Part shown: positions 14,569-22,329 of the stretch, piece by piece
Layout of the letters: every line of letters begins with the position of its first letter
Numbering within the stretch: the stretch's first letter is position 1
Notes under the pieces: model-generated
Databases searched by the model: none
What the model was told of the DNA's origin: nothing
The model's input: only the letters and a program-made list of their open reading frames with translations
DNA from: an uncultured Porphyromonas sp.
Lineage (GTDB): Bacteria; Bacteroidota; Bacteroidia; Bacteroidales; Porphyromonadaceae
Length of the DNA stretch: 22,383 nt
NCBI RefSeq assembly: GCF_938039215.1
Contig: NZ_CALHVI010000027.1
Span: 1-22,383 of the forward strand
Direction of reading: 5' to 3'
Position numbers and translations under genes: made by a program

Positions 14569-14654
14569 GGATCCACGGTAGGTCGCTCTTACGACCTACG
14601 GTAGGTCGGTGAGGCGACCCACAGTAGGTTTTAGTTGCGACCTACCGTAGGTTT
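14569..14654 (+). repeat. Intergenic palindrome block, four units
   Basis: Four units start at 14569, 14592, 14615 and 14638, exactly 23 bp apart, with spacers CTCTTA, GTGAGG and TAGTTG. Unit 2 is a perfect palindrome around one base. Units 2 and 3 pair at 13 of 15 positions and are followed by TTTTAGTT, and unit 4 ends in a run of seven T. The following flank keeps only the CTCGAAGG core. The block sits just after rarA's own terminator, so it is not needed for termination there. Its T end faces rpsU. Confidence 0.9.
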
Positions 14655-14836
14655 TTTTGGCGGTCGCTCGAAGGTCGGTCAGAGACCTGCTTAGAAGTCG
14701 CTTGACAGCTGGGAAGTAGACCACTAAGGGAGGCGATCAGGAAGGCTTCTTCTTCACACCCAGTCCCCCTCGTATAGCTGAGCCTCAACGGGGGCTGATC
14801 CTCAAGCGTCGTGTGATGATGGATAAGCCCTGCTGG
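14655..14836. other. Non-coding stretch before the rpsU promoter
   Basis: No gene or RNA family is recognised. A GC-rich imperfect stem (CCCCCTCG near 14764 with CGGGGGC near 14790) is present. The rpsU promoter follows. Confidence 0.35.
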
Positions 14837-14868
14837 TTTGCGTATTCGCCAAAGTATTAGTAATTTTG
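14837..14868 (+). promoter_or_regulatory. rpsU promoter
   Basis: TTTG at 14837-14840, then 20 bp, then TAATTTTG at 14861-14868: a full match to the Bacteroidota sigma consensus at both boxes with ideal spacing. It is the clearest promoter in the window. The leader is about 70 nt, AT-rich, and has no strong Shine-Dalgarno site in the 20 bases before the ATG. Confidence 0.8.
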
Positions 14869-14942
14869 CTCACTCATTAGAGTGTACCCCACTCTCTGCG
14901 GTAAGCGAAACTATAACAATAAAACAAGATAAGTAAGACATT

Positions 14943-15137
14943 ATGATCGTAGTTCCAGTAAAAGAGGGCGAAAACATCGAAAAGGCTCTGAGAAGATTCA
15001 AGAGAAAGTTTGAGAAGACGGGTGCTGTACGTGCGCTTCGTGCACGTCAGGCGTTCATCAAGCCCTCTGTAGCTCGACGCAAGAAGATGGAGAAGGCCGT
15101 CTACGTCAAGCAGCTGCAGCAGGCAGAAGAGCAGTAG
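14943..15137 (+). CDS. rpsU: Small subunit ribosomal protein bS21
   Basis: A 64-residue, strongly basic protein of the 30S platform. VPVKEGENIEKALRRFKRKFEKTG is the bS21 N-terminal half, and SVARRKKMEKAVY matches its second half. In Bacteroidota, bS21 helps occlude the anti-Shine-Dalgarno end of 16S rRNA, and in Flavobacterium it has been linked to autoregulation through a Shine-Dalgarno site on rpsU. No such site is obvious here (AAGATAAGTAAG lies upstream). It is monocistronic, with a strong promoter and several hairpins after the stop. Confidence 0.96.
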   Translation: MIVVPVKEGENIEKALRRFKRKFEKTGAVRALRARQAFIKPSVARRKKMEKAVYVKQLQQAEEQ

Positions 15138-15227
15138 TAGAGGACTTCGGGCTTCGCGCCCCCTTGCTTCTCTTCACCCCGAGGGCTCATCCCTGAGGTG
15201 AAGTCGATAAGCCCCTCGATTACGAGG
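15129..15227 (+). other. Cluster of three hairpins after rpsU
   Basis: Three stem-loops follow the rpsU stop in quick succession. They are GGGC-TTCG-CGCCC at 15129-15141, CTTCACC/GGTGAAG with an inner AGGG/CCCT pairing at 15172-15203, and CCTCG/CGAGG at 15214-15227. None has a long T-run, so they may stabilise the rpsU 3' end rather than terminate it. Confidence 0.45.
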
Positions 15228-15293
15228 CTACCCTAAGCGCCTCCTCTCTCCCACACAGGTCAGAGGTCGTCGACCAAGGATCAAGCAAGCTAT

Positions 15294-15341
15294 AAGACAC
15301 CGCTGGTCAGTCATCTCGGATGACCGACCGGCGGTGTCTCT
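15294..15341 (+). terminator. Terminator between rpsU and bcp
   Basis: A long inverted repeat (AGACACCGCTGGTC paired with GACCGGCGGTGTCT, with one internal mismatch plus an inner GTCAT/ATGAC stem) is followed by CTTCG. It is the strongest hairpin between rpsU and bcp. The T-tract is poor. Confidence 0.6.
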
Positions 15342-15395
15342 TCGTATCCCTCCGTGGCATAGGCTAGGAGCACGGGGCGGTTCGGGGTATTTGTG

Positions 15396-15403
15396 TATTT
15401 TTG
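15396..15403 (+). promoter_or_regulatory. Probable -7 box of the bcp-recA-gmk unit
   Basis: TATTTTTG matches TAnnTTTG and lies 58 bp before the bcp ATG in an AT-rich stretch. No -33 TTTG is clear. A small CCCC-containing inverted repeat (GGGGAATTTATCCCC, 15421-15435) lies in the leader. Confidence 0.5.
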
Positions 15404-15461
15404 TATTATCAGTTTATCTAGGGGAATTTATCCCCTTCATCACCCCAATACATACGTATCT

Positions 15462-15920
15462 ATGGCATTCAACATAGGGGATCAAGTCCCCGACCTACTT
15501 GGCCTTGACCAAGAGGGCAAGGAAGTACGTCTCTCGGACTACCCAGACAAGAAGATCGTCCTTTACTTCTATCCCAAGGATAACACTTCGGGCTGCACCG
15601 CTCAGGCCTGCAGCCTGCGTGATGGCTACAGCGAACTGCGAGCCGCTGGCTACGAGATCATCGGGGTCAGCCGTGACTCCGCCAAGAGTCATGTGAACTT
15701 CCGCACGAAGTATGACCTGCCCTTCCGCCTCATCGCCGACACCGATGTCCAGCTCAACGAGCTCTTCGGTACTTGGATCGAGAAGAGCATGTACGGCCGT
15801 AAGTACATGGGCACCGAGCGCACGACCTTCGTCATCAATGCACAGCACGAGATCGAGCGCATCATCCGAGGCAAGGAGGTGAGCACCAAGGATCATGCCC
15901 AGCAGATCCTCGGAGCCTAA
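15462..15920 (+). CDS. bcp: Thioredoxin-dependent peroxiredoxin (Bcp/PrxQ)
   Basis: Cytosolic thiol peroxidase reducing hydrogen peroxide and alkyl hydroperoxides, recycled by thioredoxin. The 152 residues begin MAFNIGDQVPDLLG. The peroxidatic motif is YPKDNTSGCTAQACSLRDG: the first cysteine is peroxidatic, and the second, five residues later, is the resolving cysteine of the PrxQ class. GVSRDSAKSHVNFRTKYDLPF follows, then a GRKYMGTERTTFVI block. I chose the ATG at 15462 because upstream in-frame codons lie in the promoter region and the family starts with this G-x-x-PDF-like segment. It is followed 49 bp later by recA, an arrangement I remember from Porphyromonas gingivalis. Confidence 0.95.
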   Translation: MAFNIGDQVPDLLGLDQEGKEVRLSDYPDKKIVLYFYPKDNTSGCTAQACSLRDGYSELRAAGYEIIGVSRDSAKSHVNFRTKYDLPFRLIADTDVQLNELFGTWIEKSMYGRKYMGTERTTFVINAQHEIERIIRGKEVSTKDHAQQILGA

Positions 15921-15969
15921 CCGCGAGACTCCCCCCATCCCCCCCAACACAAAAAGCTATCCAATCACC

Positions 15970-17076
15970 ATGAGTGAAGTAACCAAAGAAAAGCTCTCCA
16001 AGAGCTCAAAAGATATGTCCGCCGAAGAAGCAGCTAAACTCAAGACCCTCGAGACCGCTCTAGCGAAGATCGAGAAGACCTACGGCAAAGGTGCCGTGAT
16101 GAACATGGGCGCTCGCCCCGTCACCGATGTAAGTGTCATCCCCTCGGGATCCATCACCCTAGACAACGCCCTCGGGGTAGGAGGCTACCCTCGTGGCCGT
16201 ATCATCGAGATCTATGGTCCAGAATCTTCGGGTAAGACCACCCTGGCCATCCATGCCATCGCCGAGGCACAGAAGCTCGGCGGCAAGGCGATCATCATCG
16301 ACGCAGAGCACGCCTTCGACCCCACCTATGCTGAGGCTCTTGGGGTAGACATGGACAACCTATATATCTCCCAGCCAGACAACGGGGAGCAGGCCCTTGA
16401 CATCGCCGAGCAGGTCATTCGCTCTGGTGCCGTCGACCTAGTGATCATCGACTCCGTCGCTGCCCTTGTACCTAAGCAGGAGATCGAAGGGGATATGGGT
16501 GAAGCTAAGGTCGGTCTGCAGGCTCGTCTGATGTCTCAGGCTCTTCGCAAGATCACTGGTGCTATTAGCAAGTCCAACACCGCTTGTATCTTCATCAACC
16601 AGCTCCGTGAGAAGATCGGGGGCAATATGTACGGCCCATCAGAAACGACGACTGGGGGGAACGCTCTGAAGTTCTATGCCTCGGTACGTCTCGACATCCG
16701 CCGTGCTGGTCAGCTCAAGGATGGGGATGAAGTCTATGGTAACCTGACCCGTGTCAAGGTCGTCAAGAACAAGGTCGCTCCCCCCTTCCGTGTCGCTCTC
16801 TTCGAGATCCTCTACGGGCAGGGCATCTCCCGCCTCGGCGAAATCATTGACCTCGGCGAATCCGAAGACCTCATCAAGAAGAGTGGTTCGTGGTACAGCT
16901 ACGGAGCTACCAAGCTCGGTCAAGGTAAGGAGAAGGCTAAGGAAACCCTCGCCGATAATCCCGAGCTGCTCGAAGAGCTGACTCAGAAGATCACCGAGCG
17001 TCTGAAGAATGCATCTTCTGCCAAGGATAAGCGCAAGAAGAAGGCTACTAAGGATGAGGACGAAGACGAGGATTAA
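15970..17076 (+). CDS. recA: Recombinase RecA
   Basis: ATP-dependent DNA strand exchange protein, which also promotes LexA-type self-cleavage where present. The 368 residues include Walker A GPESSGKT (83-90), the DNA-binding L1/L2 regions (QEIEGDMGEAKVGLQARLMS, and the GGNALKFYASVRLDIRR segment right after L2), and the interface motif INQLREKIGG. The C terminus is lysine-rich and ends in an acidic DEDEDED tail, as in other RecA proteins. I chose the ATG at 15970 (MSEVTKEK); the upstream in-frame codons overlap bcp. No LexA-like operator is obvious before bcp or recA. gmk follows 33 bp later. Confidence 0.98.
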   Translation: MSEVTKEKLSKSSKDMSAEEAAKLKTLETALAKIEKTYGKGAVMNMGARPVTDVSVIPSGSITLDNALGVGGYPRGRIIEIYGPESSGKTTLAIHAIAEAQKLGGKAIIIDAEHAFDPTYAEALGVDMDNLYISQPDNGEQALDIAEQVIRSGAVDLVIIDSVAALVPKQEIEGDMGEAKVGLQARLMSQALRKITGAISKSNTACIFINQLREKIGGNMYGPSETTTGGNALKFYASVRLDIRRAGQLKDGDEVYGNLTRVKVVKNKVAPPFRVALFEILYGQGISRLGEIIDLGESEDLIKKSGSWYSYGATKLGQGKEKAKETLADNPELLEELTQKITERLKNASSAKDKRKKKATKDEDEDED

Positions 17077-17109
17077 TCCCCTCTCTTCTGCACAACTAAT
17101 CCTAGATCT

Positions 17110-17679
17110 ATGGGCAAGCTAATCATCATCTCAGCTCCCTCGGGCACGGGGAAGAGCACCCTCATCTCCCGCCTCCTCTCGGAGCATCCCGAGCTTCGCC
17201 TGCGCTTCTCCGTCTCGGCTACCAGCCGAGCACCTCGAGGGCAGGAGCAGCACGGAGTGGAGTACTACTTCTTCTCACCCGAGGAGTTCCGTGCGGGGAT
17301 CGAGCGAGGAGACTTCCTCGAGTACGAAGAGGTCTATCCTGGACGCTACTACGGCACACTACGCTCCGAAGTCGATCGACGCATCGCTGAAGGAGATCGA
17401 GTTATCTTCGATGTAGACTGTGTTGGTGGAGTGAATATCAAGGAGGCATACGGCGCTGAGGCGCTGAGCCTCTTCATCCAGCCTCCCTCCCTCGAAGAGC
17501 TACGCCGTCGCCTGGTCGGTCGTCAGACCGATAGTGCGGAGGTCATCGAGGAGCGCCTCTCGAAAGCAGAGCTGGAGCTGAGCTATGCCCAGCGCTTCGA
17601 TCGGGTGCTTGTCAATGATGATCTGGAGCGTTGCTATCAGGAGTTCTACGAGACGATACGTAGCTTCCTCTCGGCTTAG
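17110..17679 (+). CDS. gmk: Guanylate kinase
   Basis: Cytosolic enzyme converting GMP and ATP to GDP and ADP, essential for guanine nucleotide supply. The 189 residues start MGKLIIISAPSGTGKST, with the P-loop at 9-17. The GMP-binding blocks are SATSRAPRGQEQHGVEYYF and a GDFLEYEEVYPGRYYGT segment. IFDVDCVGGVNIKE and the lid RLVGRQTDSAEVIEERL follow. It probably shares a transcript with bcp and recA. Its stop is only 13 bp from the stop of the convergent cobC, with no hairpin terminator between them. Confidence 0.96.
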   Translation: MGKLIIISAPSGTGKSTLISRLLSEHPELRLRFSVSATSRAPRGQEQHGVEYYFFSPEEFRAGIERGDFLEYEEVYPGRYYGTLRSEVDRRIAEGDRVIFDVDCVGGVNIKEAYGAEALSLFIQPPSLEELRRRLVGRQTDSAEVIEERLSKAELELSYAQRFDRVLVNDDLERCYQEFYETIRSFLSA

Positions 17680-17692
17680 ACAGCCTCTGGTA

Positions 17693-18265
17693 TTAGATCT
17701 CTAGCGTAAGTATCCCGCCATAAGGAACTCGGTGGTCGAAGGCTTCTTCCATAGAGAAGAGCCCCGCCCAGATGCCAGCCCCCAGCAAGACTCCCCCATG
17801 GGTGAAGACAAGAGCTTCGCCCGTGGGGGAGTTTTCCGTTTCCATGCTTGCTCCCCTCTTGTTGGCTCTTAGTTCATCGAGGAAGGAGGCTACACGAAGT
17901 ACTTGCTCATGGAAGCTCTCTCCGCCCGTAGGAGCTTCATAGAGATAATCGGCATACCACCGCTCAAGCTGAGGATCAGTAATAGCATCGAAGCGCTGTA
18001 GCTCCCATGCTCCGAAGTTAAGCTCCATCAGTCGGTCATCCTTCAGTGGATCGGGGTAGCCACAAGCTTCTGCCAAGCGCATACAGCGGGAGAGTGGGCT
18101 AGAATAGACACGGCTGGGTACCCTCCCCTCAAGGAGCGTACTCAGCCGTGTCTTTACCTCCCTTGCCTCGGAGGTGAAGGTAGTAGCTAGAGGAACATCC
18201 GACTGTCCGTAGCAGACTCCTGCGGGGACATCTGGCGTAGTATGTCTGATGAGATGTAGGCGCAT
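17693..18265 (-). CDS. cobC: Alpha-ribazole phosphatase-type histidine phosphatase
   Basis: Predicted to remove the phosphate of alpha-ribazole-5'-phosphate or of adenosylcobalamin phosphate, in the nucleotide-loop stage of B12 synthesis. The 190 residues start MRLHLIRHTTP, whose LIRHT holds the phosphate-accepting H8 of the histidine phosphatase (RHG) family. GVCYGQSDV, YSSPLSRCMRLAE, ELNFGAWE and VFTHGG (second catalytic histidine) follow in order. The GVCYGQ-D motif is typical of CobC. I chose the ATG at 18265, which shares one base with the cobS stop (TGATG). That overlap implies coupled translation and supports the cobalamin role. Confidence 0.88.
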   Translation of the reverse strand: MRLHLIRHTTPDVPAGVCYGQSDVPLATTFTSEAREVKTRLSTLLEGRVPSRVYSSPLSRCMRLAEACGYPDPLKDDRLMELNFGAWELQRFDAITDPQLERWYADYLYEAPTGGESFHEQVLRVASFLDELRANKRGASMETENSPTGEALVFTHGGVLLGAGIWAGLFSMEEAFDHRVPYGGILTLEI

Positions 18266-19068
18266 CAGTACAGAGAGATCATCTGGGCATAGATGGTATA
18301 GCCTAGGAGCATCGCAAGCTCTGATAGCAGACAGATCGCCCCACACGTATCACCCGTATAGCCTCCGATGCGCCGACGAATATAGCTGATCAGCCCAAGG
18401 GAAGTCACAAACGGGAGGAGGAAGGTCAGCCACACATAAGGGCGCTCCACAGATAGGGACAATAGGAAATAGGCCACCCCTTGTGTAGCGATGAGCACAA
18501 GAAGCGCAAGGGAGAGCGGAAGTAATCCTGCCTTACGATAGACCACCCCAACCTTGCACTCCTCTGTCCGACGAGCATAGGGAAGGAGCTGCACTTGTAG
18601 GAAGGAGAAGCACTTGCCCGCCACATCGCACGAGAGGAGGATGAAGGGAAGGATGTCCCCTGGGATCGAGGTAGCACTACTCCAATAAATGAGGTAATAG
18701 AGAACGAAAGCCAGCACAGCGTAGGAGCCCACGTGGCTATCCTTCATGATGGCGAGGATCTGCTCCTTCGTTCGTCCACCACCGAAGCCATCGAAGAAAT
18801 CCCCTAGTCCATCTTCGTGGAAAGCCCCCGTAAGGATGAGGCGAGATGCTAGTGCCAGAACTAGCGCAACCTCCACGGGTAAGACTTGGCTATATAGGTA
18901 GAAGCTCCCCGCAAGTACCCCGCCTGTGATAAGTCCCATCACGGGCCACCAGCTCAGGGCATCTTCGTAGTCCTCCTGCCTCAGCTCCCTAAGTCGCCAG
19001 AAGGGAAGGCGAGTGAAGAGGCTTCCTGCAGCGAGGAAGGCCCCGAGGTGTGAGCGCTGTCCTTCCAT
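18265..19068 (-). CDS. cobS: Adenosylcobinamide-GDP ribazoletransferase
   Basis: Inner-membrane cobalamin synthase joining adenosylcobinamide-GDP to alpha-ribazole (or its phosphate), the last assembly step of B12. The 267 residues contain about six hydrophobic segments. The family signature HEDGLGDFFDGFGGGRTKEQ and the adjacent IMKDSHVGSYA (about residues 83-115) are complete. PVMGLITGG lies near the N terminus and CAGAxC-like GDTCGAICLLSEL near the C terminus. cobU and cobT, its usual neighbours, are not next to it. It starts three bases after the GH92 stop and overlaps cobC by one base. Confidence 0.95.
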   Translation of the reverse strand: MEGQRSHLGAFLAAGSLFTRLPFWRLRELRQEDYEDALSWWPVMGLITGGVLAGSFYLYSQVLPVEVALVLALASRLILTGAFHEDGLGDFFDGFGGGRTKEQILAIMKDSHVGSYAVLAFVLYYLIYWSSATSIPGDILPFILLSCDVAGKCFSFLQVQLLPYARRTEECKVGVVYRKAGLLPLSLALLVLIATQGVAYFLLSLSVERPYVWLTFLLPFVTSLGLISYIRRRIGGYTGDTCGAICLLSELAMLLGYTIYAQMISLY

Positions 19069-19071
19069 CTC

Positions 19072-21348
19072 CTAGTACCAGATCTTCCCTCGCTCAGAGG
19101 TTAGGGTGAAGTCAATCGTTCCGCCCTCACGAAGTTCTTCGTACGTAAGGTAGGAGCGGCGAAGGGGCTTCCCATTGAAGGATACGGAAGCCGTGTACTG
19201 CTCATTCGCTGAAGTACGGGGCGCACGGATCGTGAGGAACTTACCTCCTGGGAGCTGAATACGTGCTTCTTCGAAGAGCGGGGTCACTAGCTCATACTTC
19301 CCATCGAGGGGATCGACGGGGTAGATACCTAGGGCTGCCATCACATACCAAGCAGACATCTGTCCACAGTCTTCATTCCCACAGATCCCGTCGGGTCGCT
19401 CGGTGTAGAGCTGGCGGAGGACATGGTGGGTCAGCTCGGCTGTGCGCCAAGGCTGACGAGCGTGATTGTAGAGGAAGATTACATGATGACCTGGCTCATT
19501 GCCATGGGCATACTGCCCGATCATCCCCGTAGAGAAGATAGGCAGCTTGATGTGCTTGGGCGTAGCCGCTCCGAAGAATTCATCGAGGCGCTTCCCCAGC
19601 TGTCTGCCCATGAGGCTATCCAGCCCTGCGACATCGTGCTGGACGTTGAAGAGGTACTGATAGGCATTGCTCTCGGTGAAGGCCTTGGAGTAGGCAAAGG
19701 GATCGAAGTCGGGGAGGAAGCCCGTCTTCTCGGAGCGAGGAGCGAAGAAGCCCGTCTTTGCATCCCATAGATTAGCCCAGGAGCGTGCACGCTCTTCGTA
19801 GCGACGAGCCACAGCCTCATCCCCCATCCAGCGGGCATAGCGAGCGATAGCGGCATCATCGTAGGCATACTCTAGGGTCTTCGAGACACTCTCCTCCTCT
19901 TCGTCTGCGGGGATGTAGCCGAGGCGCTGGTAGCTATCGAGGCCACGGTAGCCCTTGCGCTCCGCCGTGGAGCGGAGCAGGCTTAGGAGCTTTGCCTTGT
20001 CTCGGGGCACATAGATCCCCTTGAGCACGGCCTCGACGATGACGGGGATCGAATGGTGACCGATCATCATGTCGGTCTCCGAGGCGAACATATTCCACAC
20101 GGGGAGATGCCCTGAGTTCTGCTCTCCGAAGTCTACGAGGGAAGCTACCATAGCACGAGCCTCATTTGGGCGAAGGAGGGCATAGAGCGGATGGGCGGTG
20201 CGGTAGGTATCCCAGAGGGAGAAGGTGCTGTAGGTCTTATGCCGCGCCTGATGGATATTGCGATCAGCACCTAGGTAGCGTCCATCGACATCGCTGTAGA
20301 TGGTGGGGCAGATCTGCGAGCGGTAGAGAGCGGTATAGAAGACACGGCGAAGGCTATCAGGGGTCTTAGCATCTAGGGTCACCTGTCCTAGGCGCTTATC
20401 CCAAGCGACAGTAGCCTCTTGGCGGTAGCGATCGAAGTCGTTGTGCGGAGCTTCAGCTTGGAGGTTCTTCTGAGCTCCTTGCTCATTTACACCAGAGAGA
20501 GCGGTACGGATCGTGATCGACTGGCCTGCACGCACCTTGCCGTAGTGCAGGCGGAGGATGACACCATAGCCTACAGACTTACCGACCACACCCTTGCCGG
20601 TGTAGGGGATAGCCGTACGCTCGATGCGAAGGGCAGGGCGTGAGAGCTTGGTAGAGAAGTACACCTTCTGGTCACGAGCCCAGCCATCGGAGTAGCGGAA
20701 GCCTACGATCTGTGTAGGGGAGATGGATCGAGCGTCGCTATTGACGGTGCGGTCCCAGTTCGTCGCCTTGTCTAGATTGAGGATGATGCAGGCGGAGTCC
20801 GCATCCTCGAGGAAGGTATAGCGCTGGATACCCACTCGCTCGGTAGCCGTGAGCTCAACACGGATCTTGTAGGGCTCGAGAGTCACAGCATAGTAGCCTG
20901 CTCGAGCTACCTCAGTAGCATGAGAGAAGCGAGCATGAATGCCGATCGGGCGCTGATCCTTAGCTTCCATACCGAAGCTAAGAGGCGGACGGCTCTCCTC
21001 GGTGAGCGCAGGGAGCGTAACAGGCATGTACGAGATATCGTAGAGGTCTCCTGCCCCCGTACCGCTCAGGTGCGTATGACTAAAGCCAGCGATGACGCTA
21101 TCGGGATAGAAGTAGCCAGCGATATAGTCCCAGCCCGCACGTCCATTGTCAGGGCTGAGCTGCACCATGCCGAAGGGGGCACTGGCTCCAGGGTAGACAT
21201 TCCCCACCCAGTCGGTACCGATGAGGGTATTGACCCAGTTGGTAAGGCTTTTCTTGGTCGTACGAGAGGTGCGCTGGGCACTTGAGGATAGGCTTCCTCC
21301 GAAGAGGAGAGCTAGAGCAGCGAGTAAAAAGAGGGATCTACGAATCAT
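19072..21348 (-). CDS. Secreted GH92 exo-alpha-mannosidase
   Basis: Calcium-dependent inverting exo-alpha-mannosidase of family GH92, commonly alpha-1,2-specific, trimming host N-glycans or yeast mannan. I chose the ATG at 21348, giving 758 residues and a clean signal peptide (MIRRSLFLLAALALLFGG, ending in SSAQ). The N-terminal beta domain has YPGASAPFGMVQLSPDN and GFSHTHLSGTGAGD. The (alpha/alpha)6 domain has TYSTFSLWDTYRTAHPLYA and GHHSIPVIVEAVLKGIY. The Ca2+/catalytic-acid motif GNEPGHH contains E618. CGNEDCGQMSAWYVMAALG is the conserved catalytic block. An alternative start at 21402 would put charged and aromatic residues before the signal. There are 82 bp to the nitroreductase gene upstream, and cobS follows three bases after the stop. 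Confidence 0.93.
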   Translation of the reverse strand: MIRRSLFLLAALALLFGGSLSSSAQRTSRTTKKSLTNWVNTLIGTDWVGNVYPGASAPFGMVQLSPDNGRAGWDYIAGYFYPDSVIAGFSHTHLSGTGAGDLYDISYMPVTLPALTEESRPPLSFGMEAKDQRPIGIHARFSHATEVARAGYYAVTLEPYKIRVELTATERVGIQRYTFLEDADSACIILNLDKATNWDRTVNSDARSISPTQIVGFRYSDGWARDQKVYFSTKLSRPALRIERTAIPYTGKGVVGKSVGYGVILRLHYGKVRAGQSITIRTALSGVNEQGAQKNLQAEAPHNDFDRYRQEATVAWDKRLGQVTLDAKTPDSLRRVFYTALYRSQICPTIYSDVDGRYLGADRNIHQARHKTYSTFSLWDTYRTAHPLYALLRPNEARAMVASLVDFGEQNSGHLPVWNMFASETDMMIGHHSIPVIVEAVLKGIYVPRDKAKLLSLLRSTAERKGYRGLDSYQRLGYIPADEEEESVSKTLEYAYDDAAIARYARWMGDEAVARRYEERARSWANLWDAKTGFFAPRSEKTGFLPDFDPFAYSKAFTESNAYQYLFNVQHDVAGLDSLMGRQLGKRLDEFFGAATPKHIKLPIFSTGMIGQYAHGNEPGHHVIFLYNHARQPWRTAELTHHVLRQLYTERPDGICGNEDCGQMSAWYVMAALGIYPVDPLDGKYELVTPLFEEARIQLPGGKFLTIRAPRTSANEQYTASVSFNGKPLRRSYLTYEELREGGTIDFTLTSERGKIWY

Positions 21349-21430
21349 CCGATACGATAAGCTAGTGAAGATGAAGAGGTGAAACAAAACAAAGCGGTGC
21401 ACTCAGGCGAGAGCTCGGGGGAAGACATCC

Positions 21431-22162
21431 TTACTCTCCGATGCGATGATATTGGCTCTCGAAGGGTACTCGGATACGATCCCCTAGGGGGCGGCGCTCA
21501 TCTCGGATACCGCAGGAGACGATCATATTGATCTTCGTACCTCGGGGGAGACCTAGGAGACGACGCACCCGCAGCGTATCAATGCCCTCCAGCGGGCAAG
21601 TATCGTAGCCTTCGCTACTCATGGCGAGCATAAAGGTCTGAGCCACCAGCGCACAGCTCTTGTGCTGAACGGCGGTGAGGTCGCCTTCGCTCATCTGTCG
21701 TGGCACGGGGCGGAAGAGCCCTGCGATCTGCACGAGCCCCTTGCGGATCAGCCCCCATATCCCTAGACCACGGCTGTAGGTGAAGGGGATGACCTTGAGC
21801 AGATAGTCAGCACGGAGCTTGTCATACTTCTCCCATTTGTCCTCGGGATGATGTTTGCGCGTATCGGCTCGGTAGAGCTCGAGGAGCTGATGGGTACGCT
21901 TGCGCCAGAGATGGGGCTTCGTGACGAAGACCACCAGCTGCTGCGCTGTGGTGACAGCCGTCTGAGAGAAGCAGGCGGGGGCAAGAGAAGCGATGACCGC
22001 AGGGTCGGTGATATGGTAGCACTCCCAGAGCTGGAGGTTGGAGCTCGTAGGCGCAAGAGAAGCTAGACGAAGGCAGTGCTCGACACGAGCAGTATCTAGG
22101 GGCTTCTCGGGATCATAGTAGCGTACAGCACGGCGGTGCTTTACTATTTCCTCGAAGTTCAT
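21431..22162 (-). CDS. Nitroreductase family flavoprotein
   Basis: FMN-dependent NAD(P)H oxidoreductase of the nitroreductase superfamily; the true substrate (quinones, nitro compounds or other) is not predictable. The 243 residues start MNFEEIVKHRRAVRYYDP, whose RR-x-x-R-Y-YDP region binds FMN phosphate. LASLAPTSSNLQLWECY is the second FMN-contact block, and the C-terminal GLPRGTKINMIVSCGIRDE is the family's closing strand. A segment around residues 120-170 is longer than in minimal NfsB-type enzymes. I chose the ATG at 22162 rather than an upstream one because it gives the family N terminus and sits downstream of a promoter box. Confidence 0.9.
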   Translation of the reverse strand: MNFEEIVKHRRAVRYYDPEKPLDTARVEHCLRLASLAPTSSNLQLWECYHITDPAVIASLAPACFSQTAVTTAQQLVVFVTKPHLWRKRTHQLLELYRADTRKHHPEDKWEKYDKLRADYLLKVIPFTYSRGLGIWGLIRKGLVQIAGLFRPVPRQMSEGDLTAVQHKSCALVAQTFMLAMSSEGYDTCPLEGIDTLRVRRLLGLPRGTKINMIVSCGIRDERRPLGDRIRVPFESQYHRIGE

Positions 22163-22209
22163 TTTGGTTGTATTATTAAGTGGATACTTATGCGGGGATA
22201 GCTCCTTTA

Positions 22210-22217
22210 CAAAAATA
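22210..22217 (-). promoter_or_regulatory. Probable -7 box of the nitroreductase-GH92-cobSC unit
   Basis: Read on the minus strand the sequence is TATTTTTG, matching TAnnTTTG, 47 bp before the nitroreductase ATG. No good -33 TTTG is seen. The same promoter could serve all four minus-strand genes. Confidence 0.5.
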
Positions 22218-22329
22218 CGTAATTGCACCGAAAGGGTCTCAGCCCCCAGCCTCTAGCCTCGGCTCCAACAAGCGTTTGCCACCTCCTGAAACACCCCCTT
22301 TTCAAAGGGCTTCTGGAGGGGGCAAAAAG

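Noticed and set aside
15895..15969. Upstream extension of recA
   Set aside because: It overlaps the end of bcp and encodes a proline- and serine-rich stretch not found in RecA. The ATG at 15970 gives the normal N terminus.
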